NCBI GenBank assembly: GCA_020343755.1
Contig: CP070810.1
Span: forward strand, 975,822 to 982,192
Origin: Dehalococcoidia bacterium
GTDB taxonomy: Bacteria > Chloroflexota > Dehalococcoidia > Dehalococcoidales > E44-bin46
Direction: 5' to 3'
DNA: 6,371 bases
Position numbers and translations under genes: made by a program. Positions 1 through 5,966 of the stretch are shown one piece after another. Every line of letters starts with the position of its first letter. Position 1 is the stretch's first letter. The notes beneath the pieces were generated by a model. That model was not told where the DNA came from. It worked only from the letters and a program-made list of their open reading frames with translations, and ran no database searches.

Positions 1-448
1 CAGCACCGTGAAAGAATGGGGTTTTTTTCTTTAATGCGGCTTCATTTCGCACATACCTAGCAGCAAAGTTATCCATTGCATCTACAATCATATCAAAATC
101 AGCAAACAGTTCATCAATATTACCCCTTTGTATCGTTTCTGATATAACTTCCACCTCAACATTAGAATTCATCCTTTTGAGCTTTTCTTTAGCCGATTCT
201 GCCTTTTTCTTACCGATATCATTATCCTGGTGTAGTATCTGCCGGTTCAGATTTTCCAAGGCTACAATATCATTATCAACTATCCTCAGCTTTCCAATCC
301 CGGCAACCGTAAGATACACGGCTATAGAACAACCGAGGCCTCCGGCACCAGCGATAAAGACCCTCGCCTTTTTGAGCTTTCTCTGGCCTTCTTCACCGAA
401 GATGCTTATCTGCCTGTCGTATCTCTTCAACTCATCCTTGGTCAACAT
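1..448 (-). CDS. ThiF/MoeB/HesA-family E1-like adenylyltransferase, 3' part cut off by window edge
   Basis: The visible 149 residues are the N-terminal part of an E1-like (ThiF/MoeB/HesA) enzyme. This family uses ATP to adenylate the C-terminal glycine of a ubiquitin-like sulfur carrier such as ThiS or MoaD. Seen in sequence: YDRQ at 10-13, the nucleotide-binding GAGGLG at 34-39, the acidic VDND at 57-60, NLNRQ at 66-70, a lysine cluster at 80-82 and DAMDN at 123-127, with Asp126 matching the family's metal-binding Asp. The start at 448 gives the usual family opening MLTKDEL. An in-frame ATG at 469 would add seven residues and cannot be excluded; neither has a clear ribosome site. It begins just after the hisD stop and is probably co-transcribed with the his genes. 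The CxxC zinc sites and catalytic cysteine, which would separate MoeB, ThiF and HesA types, lie beyond the edge, so the substrate is unknown. Confidence 0.88.
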   Translation of the reverse strand, partial: MLTKDELKRYDRQISIFGEEGQRKLKKARVFIAGAGGLGCSIAVYLTVAGIGKLRIVDNDIVALENLNRQILHQDNDIGKKKAESAKEKLKRMNSNVEVEVISETIQRGNIDELFADFDMIVDAMDNFAARYVRNEAALKKKTPFFHGA

Positions 449-473
449 ATCAGATACCCGCCAAGTCATGACC

Positions 474-1799
474 TTAAAAACCACCCTGCAGCCGCTTTTC
501 CACTGCCCGAGCATGAGCCTCAAACCCCTCAGCCCTGGCAATAATTGATGCTGCTGGAGCTAGTTGTCTTAAACTAACCTTATCTAGGTTAACCAAATTG
601 GTAAACTTGATAAAATCGGTTATATTAAGCGGTGAGCTATATCGGGCAGTCCCTCCCGTAGGCAAAACGTGGCTCGGTCCAGCCAAATAATCACCCAGAA
701 CCACGGTTGATTTTTCACCAACAAATATGCACCCGGCGGTAGAAATCTTGTCAATGTAAGTAGTGGCTTTATCTACCACTAAGTAAAGGTGTTCCGGGGC
801 ATAAAGATTAGCCAATTCTATTGCCTCATCTACACTAGCAACTATTACTATCTTACCTCTATTCTCTAAAGATTCAGCGGCAATATCTTTACGGGGCAAA
901 GTCTCAAGTTGTTGCTCGACCTCCCGGCTAACTTCATCGGCTAACCTCCGTGAGGTAGTTATCAAAATAGCTGAGGCTGAAGGGTCATGCTCAGCCTGGG
1001 CTAAAAGGTCAGCAGCACAGTATTCAGGATTAGCTGTTTCATCAGCGATAATCAACACCTCACTTGGTCCCTGAAGTCCATCAATATCAACTACCCCGTA
1101 AACTAGTTTCTTGGCCAAAACGATGAAGATATTGCCCGGTCCACAAATTTTATCTACTCTAGGAACAGACTCGGTGCCAAAGGCTAAGGCAGCAATTGCC
1201 TGGGCACCGCCGACACCAAAAATGCGGTCAACCTTAGCAATATCAGCAGCTATTAATGCCGGCGACGGAACTACTCCGTTGAGTCGTGTTGGTGTAGCTA
1301 AAATAACCTCCTTAACCCCGGCGACCTTAGCTGGTATTGCTGTCATCAACACTGTGGAGGGATAACTGGCGGTGCCACCCGGAGCATAAACCCCAACCCG
1401 CTCCAGAGGGCGGATTAGCTGGCCTAGACCCAGCTCGGTAAACTCCCGACAAAGATTATCTTTTTGTCTTGTGTGAAAGGAGCGTATTCGCTCGGCCGCC
1501 AGTTTAAGAGCTGACACAAGTTCTTCATCAACTTCCCGATAAGCCTTAGTTATCTGCTCTCTACTTATCTCTAGTGAGGTAAGCTTTACACCATCAATCC
1601 TCAAAGTAAAATCAAGAAGGGCTTTATCCCCTCCAGTACGCACCTGGTTAATAATTTGCCTAACCGCTTGCTCGGGGTCTTCGGTCCCAAACAGTTTAGC
1701 GAGCTTTTGCTTAAGAGCTGGCGAAACCTGATAAAATTCAGCCGTGGCTTGCCGGGATAATGCTGATTTCGCCAACTCAAAACCTTTAACAATCTTCAA
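474..1799 (-). CDS. hisD: Histidinol dehydrogenase
   Basis: This enzyme catalyses the final two NAD-dependent oxidations of histidine synthesis, L-histidinol to L-histidinal to L-histidine, in the cytoplasm. It is full length at 441 residues. Numbered from the TTG start, the family zinc ligands are all present: Gln268 and His271 in the QAEH motif, Asp370 in GDYLAGPSH, and His429 in the C-terminal EAHARAV. The catalytic Glu336-His337 pair (APEH) and the nucleotide-region motifs YAPGGTA and CGPGN are intact. One residue departs from the family signature: Gln243 replaces the usual Ala before GPSE. A GTG at 1808 would give 444 residues and overlap hisG by 8 nt, but the only Shine-Dalgarno, GGAGG, directly abuts that GTG. 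The TTG at 1799 sits 9 nt from it and gives the typical opening MKIVKGFELAK, so 1799 is preferred. It is the third gene of the hisZ-hisG-hisD run. Confidence 0.96.
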   Translation of the reverse strand: MKIVKGFELAKSALSRQATAEFYQVSPALKQKLAKLFGTEDPEQAVRQIINQVRTGGDKALLDFTLRIDGVKLTSLEISREQITKAYREVDEELVSALKLAAERIRSFHTRQKDNLCREFTELGLGQLIRPLERVGVYAPGGTASYPSTVLMTAIPAKVAGVKEVILATPTRLNGVVPSPALIAADIAKVDRIFGVGGAQAIAALAFGTESVPRVDKICGPGNIFIVLAKKLVYGVVDIDGLQGPSEVLIIADETANPEYCAADLLAQAEHDPSASAILITTSRRLADEVSREVEQQLETLPRKDIAAESLENRGKIVIVASVDEAIELANLYAPEHLYLVVDKATTYIDKISTAGCIFVGEKSTVVLGDYLAGPSHVLPTGGTARYSSPLNITDFIKFTNLVNLDKVSLRQLAPAASIIARAEGFEAHARAVEKRLQGGF

Positions 1800-1800
1800 C

Positions 1801-3222
1801 CTAGACACCCTCCGCTGCCATTCGCAGGGTTTCAGTGATAGACTTTATCCTTTCGCTCTTGCTAGAGCTGGATACACTGTTTGCATTGCCAATCAGGCAA
1901 GCTGTGGACTCAAAAAGGGTATCAATAATCTTAAGGTTGTGCCTGGTTAGGGTTCGCCCGGTCTGCGTATTCTCAATTAGTAAGTCGGCATCCTCAGGCA
2001 AAAAAGCTTCACTGGCTCCCCAAGTAGGAACAACCCTATACATCCCAAGGTGATTATCCCTGGCATATTTATCAGCTATATTCACATACTCTGAAGCTAC
2101 TCTAAGCGGCTGGTGTCGCTCAGCGCTAAGCCGCCTCAAGCTATAGACATCAGACACAGATAAATCCTTGCTTAGTACCGCCACTATTTTCACCTTGCCA
2201 AACTTGAGGTCTAGAAGCTCTACTATCGGGCTTGGTGGAAACCGATAAAGATGGTCTAAAAGCCAATCTTTACCAGTAATAGCCATATCGAAATTCCCAT
2301 TAGCTACCTGTAATGGCATATCCTGAGGTCTAATCACCTTAATCATTACGCCGTCCAAGTTAGAAGTTGGTCGGCGATTGCCTTTTAGTGATGGGTAATC
2401 GCTAATCTGAATACTGGCTTTATTAAGCAGACGAAGGGTAGGCAGTTGTTGATGCCCATCAGGCAAAGCTAATCGGACTACATCTTCAGCCGCCTGTGTA
2501 GAGAAGTGCCGGCCAACTATCTCCGACGCTCCAGCCACCTCAGCTAAAGAGGGCTGCCCCTTACTAACGGGTAAGTCGTCTTCAATGGAAGCTAACACCT
2601 CGCTCATCTCTTTTGTTTCCCAGCTATTCTTATTGGCTATGAGAAAGGCACCAAAACTAAGGACTTTGGTTATCGGCATGAGGTCATAATCAAAAGACTC
2701 CTCCCCTATCCTCCCCGGAATTAATACCAACTCGGCATTCTCCGGGGGATAAACTTCAGCTCCTCCCCACAGGGGAAAGATACTAAACTGCCTCAGCCGA
2801 AGATTTAGAGCAAAGGACTCGGCTAGGTTGGGATACTCACTAGCAATCCGCACCACACCTTCCTTAGCTCGCACCTCTTCCTCCGTAGACATCCCCCCCA
2901 ACCGGCTGACAACCATATATAAGGCACCTTTCGCATACCCCAGATCTTTCACTTTAACCAGAGCACTACTGGGGTATTTAATCAAAAGCTCTTCAATCCA
3001 ATCTAGCCCACAAATCCCTAAATCGTAGTTCCCTATTGCTACCTGAATTGGGATATCTTTCTCATGGAACACCTTGGCTACGAGATTAGGAAACCTTGTA
3101 GATTTAAGGCGGTAAAGGCGAGCTTTCTCCTGGTATCCACTTAATCCCCAGCCTGCCTTTTGAAGCAAGGCGGCTGTCTCAGCTAAAAGGCGACCCTTAG
3201 GCAAGGCTATCTTTATCAGCAT
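1801..3222 (-). CDS. hisG: ATP phosphoribosyltransferase catalytic subunit, tandem double-domain form
   Basis: HisG condenses ATP with PRPP to give phosphoribosyl-ATP, the committed step of histidine synthesis. Short-form HisG is usually about 210 residues and needs HisZ. This one has 473 because it holds two HisG domains, about 1-215 and 248-473, joined by a linker of about 30 residues. Ungapped, residues 57-107 and 302-352 match at 20 of 51 positions, and 127-167 and 376-416 at 16 of 41. Domain 1 has LPKGRL (7-12) and ASEYPN (127-132), but its PRPP loop is degenerate (IGEES near 172-176), and it has His53 and Leu73 where domain 2 has Arg298 (RPQD) and Lys318 (GKD). Domain 2 keeps those and the PRPP loop TQTGRTL (419-425), but LPKGR has become LPDGH (253-257). 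The long-form C-terminal regulatory domain is absent. The start lies just before LPKGRL as usual, with GGGGAGG 3 nt upstream, and overlaps the end of hisZ by 26 nt. Function is confident; how the two halves share catalysis is inferred. Confidence 0.93.
   Translation of the reverse strand: MLIKIALPKGRLLAETAALLQKAGWGLSGYQEKARLYRLKSTRFPNLVAKVFHEKDIPIQVAIGNYDLGICGLDWIEELLIKYPSSALVKVKDLGYAKGALYMVVSRLGGMSTEEEVRAKEGVVRIASEYPNLAESFALNLRLRQFSIFPLWGGAEVYPPENAELVLIPGRIGEESFDYDLMPITKVLSFGAFLIANKNSWETKEMSEVLASIEDDLPVSKGQPSLAEVAGASEIVGRHFSTQAAEDVVRLALPDGHQQLPTLRLLNKASIQISDYPSLKGNRRPTSNLDGVMIKVIRPQDMPLQVANGNFDMAITGKDWLLDHLYRFPPSPIVELLDLKFGKVKIVAVLSKDLSVSDVYSLRRLSAERHQPLRVASEYVNIADKYARDNHLGMYRVVPTWGASEAFLPEDADLLIENTQTGRTLTRHNLKIIDTLFESTACLIGNANSVSSSSKSERIKSITETLRMAAEGV
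1809..1813 (-). promoter_or_regulatory. Ribosome binding site that decides the hisD start
   Basis: GGAGG on the minus strand touches the GTG at 1806-1808 with no spacer, but lies 9 nt from the in-frame TTG at 1797-1799. The spacing favours TTG as the hisD start. Confidence 0.6.
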
Positions 3223-4456
3223 CTTCCTCCCCTAGCAGCCGCAAAACCTCAGAGGTAGCTTGCACTTCAAATCTTTTTTGGCTAACTTGGTCGGTTAAAA
3301 CAAATAAAGGGGCTTTACTTCGAACATCAAGTATCCACCTCAGATTAGCTGGCTCCTGAGCCTCAAGCTTAAATTCAGCTACATACCCAGCTTCACGGAG
3401 ATAACTGGCTATATTGAAGCCCTGTTCTATCGCCTCTGGTTCAGCCTTAATCAAGACTCTTTGAGCCAGGGGTTCAGTCAAAGCTGCCGGCTTTACCAGG
3501 CTCATCAACGGGTCAAGGTAAAGGGCAAAACCTGAAGCGGGAACATTTCTGCCACCCATCAAAGGAATAAGGGCATCATATCTACCCCCACCGCCTATCT
3601 TTTCCTCACCAATAAAGAACTGGAAAATCAACCCAGTATAGTATTCAAAGCCCCTCCCTGAAGTTAGGTCAATCTGGTAGTTATAACCCAGAGCCTCAAG
3701 AAGGTCAACAATGGTTATGAAATTATCAACGGGAGGCTCAAGCTCAGGCAAATTCTGGGTAAATAGCACCTTAAAGTTTCTCAGAAACCCGGCCGATTTC
3801 CCTTTCAAGTCTAACAAAAGGGACAAAGCCTCATCTAGCTCAGGTTTTCCCGGCTTTATTCCAGCCAGCACTTCTACATTCCCATCCAAAATCTGGGCAA
3901 ATATCTTGGCTTGTTCTTCAGGACTCAGCCCGAGCTCAAGGAGTAACCCCCGTATCAAGCCAACGTGGGATAGCTTTAACTCTACACCCTCAAGCCCTAC
4001 CTTTTTCAAAACCTCTAATGCCAGTATTACTAATTCTACATCGGCCAGGGGGGAGCTTGCTCCTATAAGCTCGGCTCCGCCCTGCCATCTTTCCCTCGTC
4101 TCCTTCCCCGTCTGTTCAAATATAAAGATATTAGTTACGTAAAAGAGCTTAGCCAACCCCTTGTCTGCCATACTATCAATATAAAGCCTAGCCACAGGAA
4201 TAGTGCCATCAGGCCTCAACACTACCCTCTCCCCACTCCAGCCATCCCAATCGAGGAAGGAATATACCTTACCCAGCATACTAGGGGTAAGTGTCCCGGT
4301 TGAGGTAAACAGGTGAAGATACTCAAGGGTTGGGGTCTTGACCTCTTCATAGCCCCATTTGAGACAACAGTCCCTAAATGCTTCCTCAATGAAGCGAAAC
4401 CTCATCATCTCCTCAGGGGATAAATCTCGGGTCCCCTTGCATCTGTTAACTCTCAT
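3197..4456 (-). CDS. hisZ: ATP phosphoribosyltransferase regulatory subunit (HisRS-like HisZ)
   Basis: HisZ is a catalytically dead paralogue of histidyl-tRNA synthetase that binds short-form HisG, activates it and carries histidine feedback inhibition. The 419-residue product shows the class II synthetase fold in order: KGTRDLSPEE (7-16), RPDGT (81-85), the motif 2 region ending GGAELIG (126-132), GRGFEYYTG (267-275) and GGGGRYDALI (288-297). Where HisRS has the motif 2 arginine (FRxE), this protein has FIFE (111-114), which argues against aminoacylation. HisRS RPEGT is RPDGT here. Residues about 332-413 look like a divergent anticodon-binding-type domain. The ATG at 4456 is chosen because AAAGGG lies 7 nt upstream and the predicted transcript starts near 4477, so the reading frame's extension to 4582 is not translated. 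It is first in the his run and immediately precedes hisG. A true HisS is less likely. Confidence 0.88.
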   Translation of the reverse strand: MRVNRCKGTRDLSPEEMMRFRFIEEAFRDCCLKWGYEEVKTPTLEYLHLFTSTGTLTPSMLGKVYSFLDWDGWSGERVVLRPDGTIPVARLYIDSMADKGLAKLFYVTNIFIFEQTGKETRERWQGGAELIGASSPLADVELVILALEVLKKVGLEGVELKLSHVGLIRGLLLELGLSPEEQAKIFAQILDGNVEVLAGIKPGKPELDEALSLLLDLKGKSAGFLRNFKVLFTQNLPELEPPVDNFITIVDLLEALGYNYQIDLTSGRGFEYYTGLIFQFFIGEEKIGGGGRYDALIPLMGGRNVPASGFALYLDPLMSLVKPAALTEPLAQRVLIKAEPEAIEQGFNIASYLREAGYVAEFKLEAQEPANLRWILDVRSKAPLFVLTDQVSQKRFEVQATSEVLRLLGEEDADKDSLA

Positions 4457-4463
4457 TGCCATG

Positions 4464-4469
4464 CCCTTT
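4464..4469 (-). promoter_or_regulatory. Ribosome binding site of hisZ
   Basis: AAAGGG on the minus strand is 7 nt from the ATG at 4454-4456 but only 1 nt from the ATG at 4460-4462. It therefore selects the shorter start, opening MRVNRCKGTRD. Confidence 0.6.
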
Positions 4470-4483
4470 GTGATAGTCTGTAA

Positions 4484-4512
4484 ATTGTATACCAATTTGC
4501 CTAGCTGTTCAA
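4484..4512 (-). promoter_or_regulatory. Sigma70-type promoter for the hisZ-hisG-hisD run
   Basis: On the minus strand a -35 box TTGAAC (4507-4512) and a -10 box TACAAT (4484-4489) are separated by 17 nt. They match the consensus at 4 of 6 and 5 of 6 positions. The expected transcript start is near 4477, leaving a leader of about 20 nt before the hisZ ATG. No leader peptide or hairpin would fit. Confidence 0.65.
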
Positions 4513-4561
4513 CTATGAGGATTAAGGTGTTTATCAACCTCAGCCCCAAGTTTGATTCAAT

Positions 4562-4590
4562 TTGTAATAAAACTATAAACAATATATAAT
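4562..4590 (+). promoter_or_regulatory. Sigma70-type promoter for the nfeD-slipin operon
   Basis: A perfect -10 box TATAAT (4585-4590) lies 17 nt downstream of TTGTAA (4562-4567), which matches the -35 consensus at 4 of 6 positions, in a locally AT-rich stretch. The expected start near 4597 gives a leader of about 25 nt. It diverges from the hisZ promoter, with about 50 nt between the two -35 boxes. Confidence 0.7.
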
Positions 4591-4609
4591 TTATTTTTAC
4601 AGAGTTTTT

Positions 4610-4615
4610 AAAAGG
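4610..4615 (+). promoter_or_regulatory. Ribosome binding site of nfeD
   Basis: AAAAGG is 6 nt upstream of the ATG at 4622. An in-frame TTG at 4616 directly abuts this site and is therefore unlikely to be the start. Confidence 0.6.
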
Positions 4616-4621
4616 TTGACC

Positions 4622-5953
4622 ATGCCGAGAATCATACGTATTCTATTACTGTTAGGCTTATTAATCGCTGCCTCTATCTCTATAGGTATTGAGGCTCAAG
4701 CAGCTAGTTCCAGGATTGATGTGCTCCATGCCAAGGGAACTATTAACCCTGTTCTGGCCAATTATATTGAGCGTGGAATTAGCCAGGCCGAGGAAGATAA
4801 CGCCATAGCTTGTATTATCCAACTGGATACCCCCGGTGGTTTAGACACCTCTATGCGTGACATTGTCAAGGAGATCGTCAGCGCTGAAGTCCCAGTAGTG
4901 GTATATGTCTCTCCCTCCGGGGCACGGGCGGCTTCAGCCGGAGTATTTATTACTATAGCCGCTCATGTAGCGGTCATGTCACCAAATACAGCCATTGGTG
5001 CCGCTCATCCAGTAGCCATAGGTGCCGAGGGTGAAGCTCAAATGTCAGAAGAGATGGAGGAAAAGATTGTCAATGATGCTGCCGCTTATATCAGAAGCAT
5101 CGCCGATGCTCATGGGCGCAATATGGAATGGGCAGAAAAGGCAGTCAGGGAGAGCGTTTCCGCCACCGAACAAGAAGCTCTGCAGCTTAATGTCATTGAC
5201 ATGGTGGCTCCTGACCTTAGTACTCTAGTCTCTCAACTAGATGGCTGGCAAGTAACTATGCTCGACGATAGCGTGGTTATCATGCACACTCAAGGAGCCG
5301 AAGTTAACCATGTCAAAATGAGTGCCCTAGAGAACCTCCTTTTTACCATCAGTGACCCAAATATTGCCGTTATTCTGCTAAGCCTAGCTATGCTCGGTAT
5401 AACGGTGGAAATATTCAATCCTGGGCTTATTTTCCCGGGTGTATTTGGCGGCATCTGCGCATTTTTAGCCGCCTACTCATTGGGCTTTCTACCCATAAAC
5501 TATGCCGGTATTGCCCTTATAGCTCTGGCGGGGGGACTATTTATAGCTGAGGTATTTACCGCCAGTTTTGGTTTATTCACTGCCGGAGGTATAATTTCAT
5601 TAGTTTTTGGTTTTTTAATTCTATTTAGCGGGAGGCCAACATTGTTTCAACCACAACCGTGGGTAATTCCCACAATAGCAGTTAGTATCGGTGCCGTCCT
5701 TGCCGTTGTCATCTATTATGTAGTTCGAGCCCACCGACGTCAGGCAACGACAGGCAGGGAGGAGCTGCCAGGGAAAACAGCTACAGTCAAGGCAGCCCTT
5801 GAACCCGAAGGCACAGTCCTTCACGAGGGTGAACTCTGGACAGCAATATTAGACGAGGGCAAGGCAAAGCCCGGGGAGGAGGTGATTATAACTAGGTTTG
5901 ATGGCATGAAACTATATGTAACCAAAAAGAAACAAGATGTAAAACAGAAATAA
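4622..5953 (+). CDS. nfeD: Long-form NfeD membrane-bound ClpP-class serine protease
   Basis: This is a 443-residue membrane protein of the long NfeD (PH1510-like) type. In that family the ClpP-like domain is a Ser-Lys protease known to cut the hydrophobic tail of the partner stomatin. Seen in order: a signal sequence or anchor (about 4-22) with a possible cleavage site after AQA (25-27); a ClpP-like domain (about 31-208) with TPGG (70-73), the nucleophile Ser105 in ARAASAG and the likely general base Lys148; several hydrophobic membrane segments (about 247-265, 268-290, 294-312, 316-336, 347-368); and a C-terminal NfeD OB-fold domain (about 380-435) with GKTATVK, EPEGTV and GELWTA. The protease domain should face outward and the OB domain the cytoplasm (inferred). 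All key residues are present, so it is probably active. The slipin gene follows 13 nt after its stop. Confidence 0.93.
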   Translation: MPRIIRILLLLGLLIAASISIGIEAQAASSRIDVLHAKGTINPVLANYIERGISQAEEDNAIACIIQLDTPGGLDTSMRDIVKEIVSAEVPVVVYVSPSGARAASAGVFITIAAHVAVMSPNTAIGAAHPVAIGAEGEAQMSEEMEEKIVNDAAAYIRSIADAHGRNMEWAEKAVRESVSATEQEALQLNVIDMVAPDLSTLVSQLDGWQVTMLDDSVVIMHTQGAEVNHVKMSALENLLFTISDPNIAVILLSLAMLGITVEIFNPGLIFPGVFGGICAFLAAYSLGFLPINYAGIALIALAGGLFIAEVFTASFGLFTAGGIISLVFGFLILFSGRPTLFQPQPWVIPTIAVSIGAVLAVVIYYVVRAHRRQATTGREELPGKTATVKAALEPEGTVLHEGELWTAILDEGKAKPGEEVIITRFDGMKLYVTKKKQDVKQK

Positions 5954-5960
5954 AGGAGGT
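5952..5960 (+). promoter_or_regulatory. Strong ribosome binding site of the slipin gene
   Basis: AAAGGAGGT is a near-perfect Shine-Dalgarno whose first bases belong to the nfeD stop codon TAA (5951-5953). It stands 6 nt from the ATG at 5967 and suggests translation coupled to nfeD. Confidence 0.8.
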
Positions 5961-5966
5961 AGAAAA

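Noticed and set aside
470..473. Terminator between hisD and the ThiF-type gene
   Set aside because: The gap is only a few bases and shows no hairpin followed by a T run.
177..548. 123-codon plus-strand open frame
   Set aside because: It is antisense to the clear ThiF-type gene and the end of hisD, with no ribosome site or family resemblance.
1801..3222. Long-form HisG with a C-terminal regulatory domain
   Set aside because: The second half repeats the catalytic domain, including a TGRTL PRPP loop. It is not the ferredoxin-like regulatory domain.
3711..4142. 143-codon plus-strand open frame
   Set aside because: It is antisense to hisZ, with Ser/Pro-rich composition typical of a shadow frame and no recognisable domain.
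3197..4456. Histidyl-tRNA synthetase (hisS)
   Set aside because: The motif 2 arginine is replaced, RPEGT is RPDGT, and the gene sits directly before a short-type hisG. HisZ fits better.
4457..4582. N-terminal extension of hisZ by 42 residues
   Set aside because: It lies upstream of or within the predicted promoter and start site, does not resemble the family N-terminus, and the ribosome site fits the ATG at 4456.
4457..4621. his leader peptide, T-box or attenuator
   Set aside because: There is no run of His codons and no terminator-like hairpin with a T tract. The predicted leader is only about 20 nt.
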